Source of the DNA: Litomosoides sigmodontis
Taxonomy: Eukaryota > Nematoda > Chromadorea > Rhabditida > Onchocercidae
Direction: 5' to 3'
Length of the DNA: 64,000 bases
NCBI GenBank assembly: GCA_963070105.1
Contig: OY718804.1
Span: forward strand, 3,365,317-3,429,316
The notes under the pieces: generated by a model
The model's input: the letters and a program-made list of their open reading frames with translations, nothing else
Told to the model about the DNA's origin: nothing
The model's database searches: none
Program-made: the position numbers and the translations under genes
Shown here: one piece after another, positions 25,461 to 38,800 of the stretch
Layout of the letters: the number at the start of each line of letters is the position of its first letter
Numbering within the stretch: the first letter of the stretch is position 1

Positions 25461-28400
25461 ACAGTGGTGATAAGCTACCTTTTGCATGATGCAAACAGTT
25501 TGCTGAGAGTTGTGTTGCAGTACTGTTACCCTTAGTATATGTTAAATTTAAAAAGTTTTACGTTTTCATTGAGATGTCGCAAATAGAAGAAGGAAACATC
25601 TGATGCGTATGTTCTCATCGAACTGCTCATTTACAAATTTTGAAATAAAATTTTTATTTTAATATTACATTTTTAAAACATTCTACTGCTATTTTCATGT
25701 TAGCCGTACTTTCTGGGTATCTGAAATGCAAATTTCAGAATTTCAAATGAAATGAAATAAGAATGCAAATTTATACAGAAATTAGTCGAATACGTTAATC
25801 AAGAGTGATGTAAACTGCGATCGATCCCATAACAATTATGAATGTTTAGCATGTTTAGACACAAAAAAATATCGGTCATCGAAAAAGAAGTCATTTATCA
25901 ATTTTTTTTAAATTGCGCAAAAAAGGTAAATTTATCATTCGACCGAAAAATTTTTGGTGACTGTTTTTTTCTTATCAGTTAAATGTACCTGAAAAAAAAT
26001 TAGTGGAATTTGAAATTTTTTCAAAGTTATCAATTAACTTATCGTTAAGTTTATTAGAGTATAAGATATATGTTTATTAGAGAGAGCATGAGAAAGAGGA
26101 GGAGAGAATCCAAAGAGACTCACAGCACCGGTAATTGCACTACGTGTTTGAATATCTCTGAAATCCGAGTCAGAAACCAAGCAACAGGTTTACCGCATTC
26201 AAATCATTGTCATTAGAGTTCATCATCTACCTGAGGTTATTGCAATTGCAGCACTTATGTGATTCATATTTAAACAATTCCAATGGGATACGATATAATG
26301 TGAAGTGGAGTGAAAAGGAAAGAAGAAAACAACAGAGAAAAGAAGGAAAGAAAGAGAGAGAGAAAGAGAAAAAAAGGCAATAAAATATTAATGAGTGAAA
26401 TAAAACAGAAGGATAAGGGTGGAAATGACTGATATGGGGTGAAATAGAGAGATGGAATAGAATAAAAGAGAAATTTTATCAATGAAAGTTCAAAATGTGT
26501 GAAGTTAATAGGAATTGATATCTTGAGATCAAAGAGAAAAGAATTGGGCACAAAGAGAGCCGCTATTCTATTGGCACTAGTAATTGAGGAGGATGGATGC
26601 CGTCAGATGAGCGGAAAATGGCGCAGGTTGGCCTTTTTTTACCATGGGAATCATAATTTAATACTAATTGATTGCTCTCTCACTCTCTCTTCCTCTCTCC
26701 TCTTTCTCTCCCTTTTTCTCCCTTTCTTTTTTCTTACTACTGTAGGAATAATTAGCATCATGGCAATGAGGACAGTAATTAACGGGAGTAATGAATTAGC
26801 GTTGTCAATCAATCATTTGAGGAAAAGCTGCATTTTTGACACCTCAATCAGGAGAATTATCGCTCTCCCTCTTATTCTCTCCTTCTCTCTTCCTCTCTTT
26901 CCTCCTAAAAGCATTTAAGTGCGTCGAAGAATTGAGGAGCAAATTGATGGACATAGACGATTAGCAGATGAGCAAATAGACTGAACAAAAAGCGCCCGGC
27001 CAGCTTCATCCCTCTTTCCTTTCAGCGTTATATGCCTCTAACAATAATACAAATGAGTGATGTTCAAGGCGTAAGACACAGGCAAGACACGTTCCTATGT
27101 GTATATAGGCACGTATATGTGCATGCTGAGTGCATGCATGCAAATTGCATCCTTAAGCAATTCCCTGTAGACAGCTTTCTTCCACAATACACTAACGTGG
27201 AAAAAAGATGGATGAAAATGATCGCTTCTTGCTTCATGCAAAAATCAACAATTAAAAAGCAATTTCAAGTCAATATTTCAAGACGTGAACTTATGCTTGA
27301 TGCATGCAACAATATACGAAATTTTGCCAAAAAATAATCAGTGTTAGTAAATTGAGCTAATAAGGAATTTAATGAAACGAAGTTTTTTCTTTCATCACTG
27401 ATCAAATATCTGAATTAATTTCTGTTTACCTTCAATAAATATCGGACAATAGGTTACTATCCATTTATACATGTATCAGTTTTTTATTTCACTTTTATAG
27501 CAAACCTATCAAGTGATTTAAATAATTGAAATTAAATATCATTCATGTTTCAATTAATCAGTCTAAAAAAATTCCGATATTTTATAACAAGGTCAAATGA
27601 ATCCGATGACTCGTTATCGGCTGTGAAAATTTCAAAGTTGAAAAGAAGAAAAACAGTCTTAGTTAAGATAATCATATTTTTGGATAAAAAACTACAACAT
27701 GAGAATAGCTTCTTTTATTGATTTTGGAATTTGGATCTTTTTTCTAAAATATTTTCTGGACAAATTTAAAGATAAAATCGGGGATGGTAGTTTGGAAGAA
27801 ATTATCAACGTAAACAATTTTATTTTCCGTAAACTGGATTTTATTGCTGTACACAAGGTGTTTTTATTTAAATAATTGATTATACAACTGCAATGAATTA
27901 TCTGGGCAGTGAAAATTTGAAGTTATCGTATCAGCAAATTACAGTAAGACGACATAGTTTGTTCTAAGATGATGTTTTTGAGCATCTTTTTTGGATAAAG
28001 CAGAGGACACTGATTTCATGAACTTCTGCAACTAACAGAATTGATTGTTTAAAATTTTTTAAACTGTGAAGCGATTGGTGATTCGTTGAAAGTTACATGA
28101 AGGAGATGTGTGATAATTTTCATATTATTAATAATGCAAGAATGATTGATAAATGATGGCGTGAAAGATTACTTAAAGATGATAGCACTCTAACACGCCT
28201 TTCATTACCTCGAAAGAATATTTACTTCATTAGCATGCTAACTGAACGATTTTCACATAAAAGTTTTACGCTAATTAAGGCTTATAAGTTTGCCATACAA
28301 GATGTTAACATCAAATTAGCTTAAATTTATTTGTTACCTAATTGTCACTATCAATAGTTAGAATCATTAAGTCATAAGAGATAGCTTGCTTGATAATATT

Positions 28401-30367
28401 ACCAATTATGACTTAAAGTTTGATTGAACAAATCCTGATAATTCGAAGTACATGAATATTGTTAGCAAATCTCAGTCACTGCAAATAATTTTATAAACTT
28501 AAAACAGGGATATTTTTCATAACTAAATGAAACCATTAAATTATGTCAAGATCATATCATATATCACAACATATCGACTCTGCGAAACAGTGAAAAAAAA
28601 GGCGTAAAAGCTGGAGGTTAAGAAAGAAAAGGCTCGAGAAATATCTAGCAGTCCTCTTTTCAACATTTTCAATTTTGCTTAATTTTCTCGTTCACTAATT
28701 TTGCAAACAAATTCATTTCGTTCCAAAATTTTATTTTTTTGGAAGTTGAGAAGATAATCCTGTAATAAAATTTCACAATACGTGTTTTTTGCTTTTTTAA
28801 TGATATTATTATCAGGCAAAAGAGTCAAGCACATAGCTATACCTTACTATTTCATCGTGTCATTTCCAATGAATTTCGGTAAAAGCTTCCACGATTTGCA
28901 ACATTTTGTACTTCTATTTTAAAGTCATCCATTCATGGCTTTTTTTTGAGAAAATAAAATCTGTTTTAACGATTATTACTTTTCGTATTTTCGGTACATG
29001 AATTTCGCACAAAAATAAATCGCAATGCTTCCGCACACTTTTCCCTTCCCAATAGTTTCTCGTGGAATGGGATAGACAGTTGTTGAACTCATCTTTTTTT
29101 TTTTAAAAAAAAAAGCATCAAATGTATGCGGTCAAATTATTTTGTTCAATCTTTACTAATTCAGTGCGATTATTTGAAATCAATCTAAAAACACTATTAA
29201 TCTTGTGACAAAAAATTTTCTTATTGTTTAATAATAGTAACATTATATTACAAAATTAAATTTATAATTAAAAAAATTCCTAGCAATATTAACTAAAGTA
29301 CAGTAAGATGAAAGTCTTTATAAGGCAATATTTTAGTTAAAGTTCTGAAAAAATAGCATAATACAAATTATTTTTCATAACAAGTCTAATTAGCAAATAA
29401 ATTTTTGTATTCTTTTTATTCGTGTAATTATAATATACATTGAAAGAAAAAAAAAAGTTTATTATTGGAAAATTTCATATAAATTTAAATGAATGAGTTG
29501 GAGTCGCTCGTTACGTCACTTATCCTTCCTTGTTAACGACGACGACATGTTAACTTTATGAGGAGGTGAAAGTTCACTGAAGATAAACATCTCTATGCCT
29601 GCCAGGAGGGACATTTTCCATTATGCTATTCTTTCCTTTCTAATTTACGCCGGCAATCCCAAAGTAGCACTTGACGACGTGCGTGCTATCGTTCCGTGTA
29701 AAAATTGATAGATTATATCGTGCTGATATGAAAATCAAACAACTTTCGTATAATTTTATCCTTTTTTCTTCTTTAATTTTTTTTAAAAAAAAATTAATTT
29801 TACTCAAATAAAAATTATAATATTATTTTAATTACAAACATTTCGATTAATTAATTTACCTGTTTATAATAAATTGATTGATATAAAATATATTTTAATT
29901 TTATGTTATAAAAAAATAATAGGTAATTTTATAGAATATTTTATGAAAAATTAATAATTTAAATTAAGCCTGTTAGAAGTGAAATTTCATAATTGAACTC
30001 GAAATATGATTAATTTTAAACTAAAAACCACCATTACCACTTAGAAGGTCATATTAACGGACGATTATTGGTAGAATTGTTTGAATAGTTAGTTGCAGTA
30101 AAAGTGCTTTACGCGCTGCACTTGCGCTGCATTATTTAAATATTCGATACTACCGAATTCTTTTTCTCTTTTCCTCCAACCATTTTTACCGTTAAATTTT
30201 AATTTGAAATTAAATATCACTGAATGTGTGTGTCACGTAGAGGAAACATTATAGGAATTGTCGGCAGACACAGCACAGCTAGAAATTTAGCGCTAATGGT
30301 AATTGAGTGCTACCGTATTCGGTCGATAAATGACTGCAAGAAGTAGTATGAATAGAATATGGGTCAA

Positions 30368-30369
<2 letters not shown>

Positions 30370-30410
<41 letters not shown>
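30370..30410. repeat. TG microsatellite
   Basis: About 19 uninterrupted TG units. Confidence 0.9.
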
Positions 30411-31336
30411 TGTACGTCTGTTTGTCTGTTTGCTTATGTGAAGAGGAGTACTTGTAATGAGTGTTGTTGATAGAGAGATACCCAGGTTTCGGGTAGATTT
30501 CCAGGAAGAGAGAAGGAAAGATGGAAAAACAGAATGAAGTCAGCCTAGCAACGATAACGGACACGTATAGAGAGAGAGAGAGAGAGCCTATGTAAACCCT
30601 CATCCCAAATTCATTTAAATATACATCATTTGTCAGCTCAATTAAAGAATGTAGGAATAGGTGAGAGTGGTGAGAGAGAAAGAGTGATCGAGCACACATT
30701 GAAGGTGAACAATGGATGGGTAAGACAATATGAGTAGCGCCCGTTCGCTTACTTAGTTTACACGCCCCTTTCTTTACAAAGGCGAAATCTTTCTAAACAT
30801 TACATATACACACATTTACAGACGTGCGCAGACATAAAGAGACAAAGAGAGGCAGAGGGCAAGAGCGAAGAGAGAGAGAGAGAGAGAGAGATACGTGCCT
30901 GGAGAATGGCAGGCTTATGCATACAGTGTCGGAGGGTTTCATTTGGCAGGGCGGTGGAAAGGAATGTGCCGTTTGGTTGCTTGCTCCACTCGCATTTTCA
31001 CAAATCTCGAAATTTCCCTTTTTGTTTTACACGTAGAAATGTGCCACCCATTCTATGGGTCCTATGTGATTGTTACTTACGAATCTACTTGTCTGTACTG
31101 CGGTCACTTTCCACCTATTCTTTTTTAATTTAGAAATGGCAGTGTTATCTCTTCCTTACATATTTCTTTAGCTTTACATTACTGTAAACAATGTTGCTGT
31201 ACATGGAATTTGTATATTAGTGTTTGTATGAACGCTACGTGCATGTACGTGCATATGTGTGTAGATCAGTTAGGTGGCAGGCACGTTTTAGACGATAAAG
31301 TGATGAGTGTGCTTTCTTGACAAGGCCTTACGAATG

Positions 31337-31337
31337 C

Positions 31338-31370
<33 letters not shown>

Positions 31371-31392
31371 ACAGACATACACACAGACACAC
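31337..31392. repeat. CA microsatellite
   Basis: About 14 perfect CA units, then an interrupted CA tail with CATA and CAGA variants. Confidence 0.9.
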
Positions 31393-31723
31393 CAGACGCA
31401 TTGACTGCATGCATTTCTAACCGAAACGGACAGACAGACATACTATGTCCACTTGTTCTCATACACACGCATACATATACTTAAGCTAAGCATACACAGA
31501 AACATACGTACATACATGCACACGCATACATAGAGACATACATGAAGAGACAGATAAGCATCAATCGATAGATAAAAGAGGACTCGGTGGTTGGGGCTAC
31601 AGTGTTTCGTTGTCTGCAGACTACATGAGACGAGGAAGACGTTTTATGATTGGCTGCAAGAAGTGGAGGGGAGCGGAAGGGATAGCGGTGTGCTCCGCCC
31701 AGACGTGCAATGTGATGGTATAG

Positions 31724-31757
31724 CGTTGTCGTTGTTGTTGTTGTTGTTGTTGTTGTC
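31724..31757. repeat. TTG trinucleotide repeat
   Basis: About ten GTT/TTG units with TCG variants at both ends. Confidence 0.85.
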
Positions 31758-32375
31758 GATGTTGCTGTTACTGCCGCCGTCGCTGTCATTGCTGATGCTA
31801 TATGGTTGGCGTATGGCACGTTGGGTAGGGTGGGGGAGGGGAGGGGGGGCATGGCAGTGGGTAGGTGGGTCTAGACAGACAGGGAAAGAGTTCAAATTTT
31901 GCGCTTAATCAAATTCACTCACGAATTAGGATGATTTAGCTTGTAAGTTAAGCGTAAACTACGTGGACATTAACATATGAGAATTTGAGGCTATTCTTAA
32001 TGATTTTGAAAAATGACATTTAGAATGAGTATGAGAAGTCAATTAACAGAAAGTAAGCGATAAGCCAGTGGTTATTGATCCTTCAGTATTGGCTCTCCAC
32101 TTCAGAAGAACGAATCAGCTCACTGTGTACTACTGCAACTACTACTGCTACTACGTTTCATCTTGATGAAACCGATTTTCGACGAGAAAGGAGCATACTG
32201 TGGGTTGGCACTCTCAGTGCGGCTGAGTGGGAGTGGGGCAATTAGACGGACTTTGCAGTTTGCAGTTTCTCGCTTTTTTTCTCAGCATTTTTGCGAAAGA
32301 ACAAAAAAGTGGGAGATGTTCCGTTCCTCGTGCTCTTTGCTTCGCGAAACAAGTAGCTTACAACGGTGGTTGATG

Positions 32376-32428
32376 AGATAGGATAGGATGGAATAGAATA
32401 GGATAGGATGGGATAGGATAGGAGGGAG
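32376..32428. repeat. GGATA pentanucleotide repeat
   Basis: About ten imperfect 5-base units (GGATA, GGATG, GAATA). A related GGAT tract lies nearby at about 32548-32570. Confidence 0.85.
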
Positions 32429-33254
32429 GAATGAGTGTTGTTGCACCTACCGGAATACAATTCAATACAATGAATGAATGAATGATTGGAAGGTTCTTCG
32501 AACGCAGGCAGCGGCGGCATTCTATCCATCTCGGGATAGATGAGTGGTTGGATGGATGGATGGATGGGATAGGTAGAGAGACACTGTGCCTGTGCCTATC
32601 CATCTACCCATCCGTGCTCTTACTCTTTTTCCACATAAAAAAACTATCCCTCAACACATACATTATACACGCACATAGACACGGACACACACACAGACAC
32701 ACACACACACACACGCACACATTACTTGGCCTTTTTTTTTCATACGCTTCACTTGCCACCTTTCATGCGTACATTTCTATCCTATCCGTACGTCGTCCTC
32801 TTTCTCCTCGGTGAAACAGATTTTCACAAATTTTTAATTTTCAAAAAGGCCTTGTCAGTCGTGTGCCACATGGATTTCCTTCTCGCTTTCAGCTCTGTGT
32901 GTTTTGCGAGGGAAATGACGGACGGAAGGGTGTCTGTACAAATATGTAACGTAATACACAGCGACTCTTTCCCGTTTTCCCGCCCCACTTACCATAAGTT
33001 TTCCATTGCTCTCTCACTCAACGCAGCCCACCCATCTCTATACCATCCGCAACCACATGCTTCTCGTTGCTGCAGCTGCAGCAGCACGCGGTGGTCATTC
33101 TTCATCCTCTGTTGCAGCGCTAGTAGTGGTTGGTGGTAAGACTGTTAAAGTGAAATCAGGCGGGCGCAATCCCTTCTCACTCCGCTCTACCCGTTTTTCT
33201 CCTGCCCTGTCCTCTTATCCTTCTCTATTCTGCGTGTTTGTGCGTGTCTGTATA

Positions 33255-33259
33255 CGTGC

Positions 33260-33295
<36 letters not shown>

Positions 33296-33305
33296 ATGTG
33301 TGTGT
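33255..33305. repeat. TG microsatellite
   Basis: About 17 TG units flanked by TGCG variants. Confidence 0.85.
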
Positions 33306-33597
33306 TGTGGCAGTCTGCCTTCCAAAAGCAACACGAATCTTTGGTCTCATTTCCTTTTCCCCTTAATGTGGCGGCGATGGCGTGTTTTTTCGTTTGTCAT
33401 GCCGATTACGCTCGTTTCGCAGTACGATCTATTTATATGGGTTGTTATTACTGTTATTATTATTTGTTCCCAGAATGGTGTCTAATTTGCTGAAGGTATT
33501 TTCCTGCGTTGGGCAGCTTAGGCAACAGTGGACAGATGGAGTCCGTTTGGGATGCGTGAGGGCAGGGAGAAGGCACCCATATTGCACTGAATGACAA

Positions 33598-33599
<2 letters not shown>

Positions 33600-33654
<55 letters not shown>
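33600..33654. repeat. CA microsatellite
   Basis: About 27 uninterrupted CA units, the longest perfect dinucleotide run in the window. Confidence 0.95.
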
Positions 33655-33656
<2 letters not shown>

Positions 33657-35837
33657 CTTCCTCTTAGATCGAGCAACGGCGGGCTGATGCATCACTGATT
33701 ATTTGTCTCTTCCTTCCCAATAGCACTTCCACCAGCAGCACGACGTTACTTCACTCCCACTCATCTCACTGCTAATTTATAATCTGACACTTTCGTCCAG
33801 CTCATTTTCAGGTCGTCATGTCTAATTTTACCCGTCAGCTCGCCCGTGGAATAACTGCGATAATAACAAAAGCAAAGTCTTTGCAATTCCAGCCCTCTCC
33901 CCTCTTCTCCCTCTCCCTCTCTCTCCCTCTCTTTCTAAATATGAAATGAGTAATCACTTACTGTCTAAATGTAAGTGAAGAGGAAATGCAATCGCAGGAA
34001 TGACATGAAAGGAAGCTTAGTTAATATATCCCATTATAGGTGGTATATTTTAATCTGATTAAATTGAATCCATCAACAGAATGATAAATACCAAATTTGG
34101 TCGGATCGTTGCATTAAAAAAAATCCATTTCTCTGGTATTTAAATAATTCACCGTCGGATTAAACGATTTTTAAGTTCATTCCTGCTGCAAGCACTTACG
34201 ATTTCATCAAAGAGCTGAGTGGTATGAAGGCGTATTTCTACAGGAAGTATTTTATTTGGCTTGGTAGCTATAATAATAGCCTTAATTATCCCTTTACGGA
34301 TTCAACATCTTGCGTCCGTCTTATTAGCACTCCAAAAAACAGCATCGTTAACTCAATGCTTTTAGTTTAGTACATCGTGCTTAATTCTTCATCAGTAGTC
34401 AGACGTCATTGTCATTTTAAATTTCCTTTGTTTATATTTCTGTGAGCTATTAATGACCGTACAGTTCCATTAATATAATTCATGTGTAGTTTTATGCGTG
34501 GAAAATTAATGACATTTTTTTTTGCTAAGATTTTAGTATTGAAATTTATAACACGTGTTAATTATACATATTCCCTTGTATGTACCCATTTTCTCCATCT
34601 GTTCTCTTCCACTCTTCCTAGCAACGATTGGGAAGAAATATGCAAATTTTGAAGAGTTGTCAATGTTTTAGTTGCCAATTTTTTTTCCTTCACTTTTTGA
34701 ATTGTTTAAATTTAACGGTCAGTCCATTTAGTAATTTCATTATTTCCCATTCATTCATGATGTTTGTTTAAAAAAACGAGGAGTTTTTCCATGGTTTTTA
34801 GTTCGAAATCGTTTTTGTTAAAATCTTGATTACTAAATTTAATTTTTGTGTTTATGACAGATTTGTGTTTAGTTTAGTAGTTTTTCGTTTCTAACCCTTA
34901 CAGCTCCTTATGTGTTTATCATATTTGTTTGTTTGCTGTATTTCAAGTGGAAACTTTTCTTGATCAGACGGTAATTAGTTCCACTATTACAGTTCAACGG
35001 TTACTACACATAGTTTGTTTATTGGTTAATTAGGGTGTTCTAATTGGATGAGAAGTTGTGTTAAGCCTGCATTCTGTGCATGAGGCATATGTAAGTAGGA
35101 AATAAAAGGAGGAAAATAAGCGATGATAGCTGTAAACTTGTGTTTCAATTATTGGCCAGATTTTCTGCAAAAGGGAAATTTGGCTAAACAAACAGGGGTC
35201 ATTTAATATGATCGAAGGGAGTATATTGCTTTTCGGTCATACAGAGCGATGGCTACTTGCAGCTAATTAGAGACGTAATTATCATACAGTCTGTTACTTT
35301 TCCATACCTGAGGATTTACAAGTTTAGAGCAGGATAAACAGCGCTTGAGTGTGTAGCATAGAGAAGGATGAGAGTAGGGGTCATGGCTGCGTAAGATCTA
35401 CGGCACAAAGAGAATTCCAATCTTGGATATCATTCTCAGAAGAGCTAGCGATGGTAATGCTGTTTATTACAAAGTAGCCTGAGGCTAACTCTCTCATTTG
35501 ACTTCTGCTGCTTCTGTTAGCATGATCATGTACCACAACGATGTGGAAATTCGATCGGATTTCACGAAATGAATATGATTGATTATGTTATGAAAAGAAA
35601 TTATTTGATAATTTTGCAAATTTTCCGGTGAACATAATCACTTGCTAATTTTTACTCGTCGCATTTTGTCATTTTCTTCTCCCGTAAGTGCGTTTTATGA
35701 TCTCAGACGCTTATTTTTTTTTAAAAAAACTATTGCGCAAACGATTAGTTAGACTTGTTGCGCGATGACATTAGCGTTCTACCAATATCGCTGTGCTAAC
35801 AGGCGGTGTGAAAATATTTCGAGTCGTTGATTTGTAA

Positions 35838-35851
35838 ATGAATTTTCAGTT
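35838..35851 (+). promoter_or_regulatory. Probable spliced-leader acceptor of the PCGF gene
   Basis: AATTTTCAG (AG at 35848-35849) is followed by TT and then the start codon at 35852. With no upstream coding exon, this fits a trans-splice site with a 2-base 5' untranslated stub. Confidence 0.6.
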
Positions 35852-38800
35852 ATGAAAGACATTCATGGAGCGGATTTGAACGAGAATTTATGTTGTTCGT
35901 TATGCAAATCATATTTGATTGATGCAGTTACGCTTACCGAATGTCTTCACTCATGTTAGTTAGTAACCTTTCCTCAACCTCTCTTTTCCTCATTTCAATT
36001 TAAATCCAACTTTGAAGACTTAACTAAGAACTAATTCATTTTACGTCAGCTATGTGTTACTAAGGATCTTTTGCATAGCTCAATTTTGTATTTGATAGTT
36101 TTTTAAGTTCTAATAATTCCACTTCCTGTTTTTCGTATTGTAAAATTGAAAGCAAGAAATACACTACAATTATATCCAGGATGTCATGTTTTCTACTAGA
36201 ACATTGACTTCATTTTTTTAGATTGTCGAGCTTGTTTGTTGGGTAATATCGCGAAGACCGAAGTGTATCATTGTGCAAAGTGTGCTGCATCATTCGGTAA
36301 GGACCTTTCCGAGGCATTCGTACGTGATGATACACTTCAGAAATTGGTTTACAAAATGGTACCAGAAGTCTATTGGCAAGAATTACTTCAACGTGGTGAA
36401 TTTCTCAAAAAACGAATCGTTTCACCTGATGAGAAAGCAACAATTCTTGACAAAGTATTTTTTTGGATCAAATTATGCCACGCTTTGCTATCATACTTTT
36501 GGAATTTAACGAGTGAACCTGCAGTTTATTGTAAAATTGAAAACTTTATTAATATTCTATTGTATAAGAGTTTAACGTACAGTAATAGCAGTAGGGTTGT
36601 GAAGAGAAAAAAATCGATTAATATTTTCCGAAAAATGATACCAGCAAATTTTTTTTGTTAAGGAACCTTTAAATTTTACTTACTGTTACTCTTCTTTCTA
36701 CGATTCATATATAAAAGAAAGTGGGACACAAATCGGTGAATAATAATTTTACTAATTTTAGAAGCTCATGCAGCTCGCATCAGAACTTTGCGCTTCCAAT
36801 GAGATGGTCTCATTATGTTTAGAATACATATCACCGGGTGTATCAGATAGTGACATTGGTGAAGATAATGATAAAGAAGCAGTTAGTGCATCAAGACTGC
36901 TTGATGATAACAAACCGTCAACAGTTGCCGAAGCTGATCGTTTAGAAAAGCAAGAAGCAATGTTGACTACATTCAGGAGGTATTCGTATTTTCTCGATTA
37001 ATTTACGGTTCTACTCAATTGACAAATCTTTTTATTCTTTCGGTGTTGCTGTTTTCAATCAGTTGAAACACTATTTATGTTGTACAGTGTATCAATTTTC
37101 AAAAGTATAATTCAGGTTTTTTAGGTATTTTCGTTGTCAAGCATCCACAAGAATTGGCGCATTACGGAAATTACTGGAAGCGAAGTTAGAAGTTTCTGAC
37201 ACTTATCGATTATTTTTTGTTGATAGTGATTGCAATGTTACGTTGGACGATCAGTGCACATTGCAAGATGTAGCATATATGTTTTCATGGCGACGTCTAG
37301 GACCAATGAAAATTCTTTTTACCTTGCAGGTGATTAATTTGCCTGAAAAAAATTCTTGTTGGGGTTGTATTTTATAGATTTATTTATACCACTTTTCTTA
37401 TGCCGTTGAAAACTAAATTTTTAGTCTTACAGGCATATTCTGAATTTTCATATATTTTTACTCATATTGGTTGTCACATATTTTTACTCATATTGATTTT
37501 CTAATTATATTTACAGCGACATCTCGAAGAAGAGAAGCCACCGGTGTTAGATATGGAATTCATGCCGGAACTTGTTGCTGAAGAACCACTTCCACAAGGG
37601 AATGCTGCTGTTACGGTTGCAATTGAAACTCCTGTACAGTTACCAGCATTAACTGTTTCACTAAATACTTCAATGATGGAAGGTGGACCAAATCACCAAC
37701 CTATCATTACAACCGAGGTTCACCCGCCACCCAGGTGAAATAGTTGCTGTTGATTCCATTTTTAAATATGAATCCATGCATAAGATAAGTCTCACGGCTG
37801 ATAAATTAATGATGAAACATAAGTGCATTTAGAGGACTGTTACTTTTGCAAACTATTGTATACATATAGGAAATTCTTTCACTAGTAATGTCTATGCAAA
37901 TTAGGGATTGGCAAACTTTGATCCAGGAATTCCCTTTATTATTAGCGATTTATCTCACTTATGTAAAAAATCATTTACATTTGTGTATCAATTTTTTTTG
38001 ACAGGAAGAAAAGGAAGTCTACCGCACCAACAAAAAAACAAGTTGCATCTCCAGTCCCTGTACAGCGTATGACTGGTGTTTCACCGCTTGCAAAAGGACC
38101 TCCACCATTAGTACGGCTTGAAAACACGGGTTCAAGTAAGAAATCTAGCAGTAATGGACGTGTAAAAACTGCTGAAAAAACTTCATCAAAAACACCACTT
38201 CATGAAGGCTCACCGGCTACAAAGCAGGCAAAGCTGTTGCCAACTTCTTTTGATAACAAGTACATCTCTTGCAGTCTTAGCATAGCACCTCTGTATTTCA
38301 GAGCTTAATCTAAACTCTCTTATTTTGTACTGGATGATGTATTTTATACTTGAGCTATTTTTCAGGTTACAACAAATCATTGATTCTTCTCCAAATCGTT
38401 CGGCAAAGGTTTCTAAGGGAAGCAGGACAAAATCATTACCAAAAACAGCATCATCTGGTGTCACGGAATCGTCATCTAAAGTTGTGTCAAATGATAAACC
38501 TGGAGAATCAAGTAGTAAAAGTGGAAATACAAGCAGCAATTTGCAGGAAGCGAAACTAGTATCCACCGATGGCATCAAAACGGAGACGGGCTCATCTAAT
38601 GTGAAAACTGAAAGTGTTGCAGCAAAGGAAAAAACTCTTAGTAAATTGCATACAATCTCGAAAATCACAGAGAACACAGCGGTAATTTCAACTCTTTCCA
38701 CTCCAGCAACTACGACGACGATGACAACAACAACAACAGTTAGTCATCCAAGACCAATACAGCCCCGTCCAACGGAGGTGAAAAATAGTTACGAGACTTT

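Larger units (their letters stand above)
11909..35849. other. Gene-poor, microsatellite-rich interval of about 24 kb between the two Polycomb genes
   Basis: No gene could be supported here. It holds many TG/CA, GA/CT, TA, ATT-like, AAC, CTG/CTA, TAG, CTCA, GTCT, GGAT and GGATA tracts (main ones listed separately). Long open frames sit in these tracts and look artefactual. Slightly GC-richer blocks at about 15.1-16.6 kb and 30.7-33.8 kb could be promoter or exon islands. The only exon-like signals noted are near 15.25-15.55 kb and a weaker one at about 33.06-33.14 kb that ends at a G|GTAAGA donor. Confidence 0.5.

Noticed and set aside
26499..26918. 139-codon plus-strand frame
   Set aside because: Half of it is CT-rich low complexity (Leu/Ser/Phe) and the rest resembles no known protein.
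30364..30699. 111-codon minus-strand frame with a His/Thr tail
   Set aside because: The tail is the CA repeat and the rest is Ser/Leu low complexity.
33006..33485. 159-codon frame with a poly-Ala segment and TG-repeat Cys/Val run
   Set aside because: It crosses a TG microsatellite and depends on simple repeats. Only the G|GTAAGA donor-like site near 33138 is suggestive.
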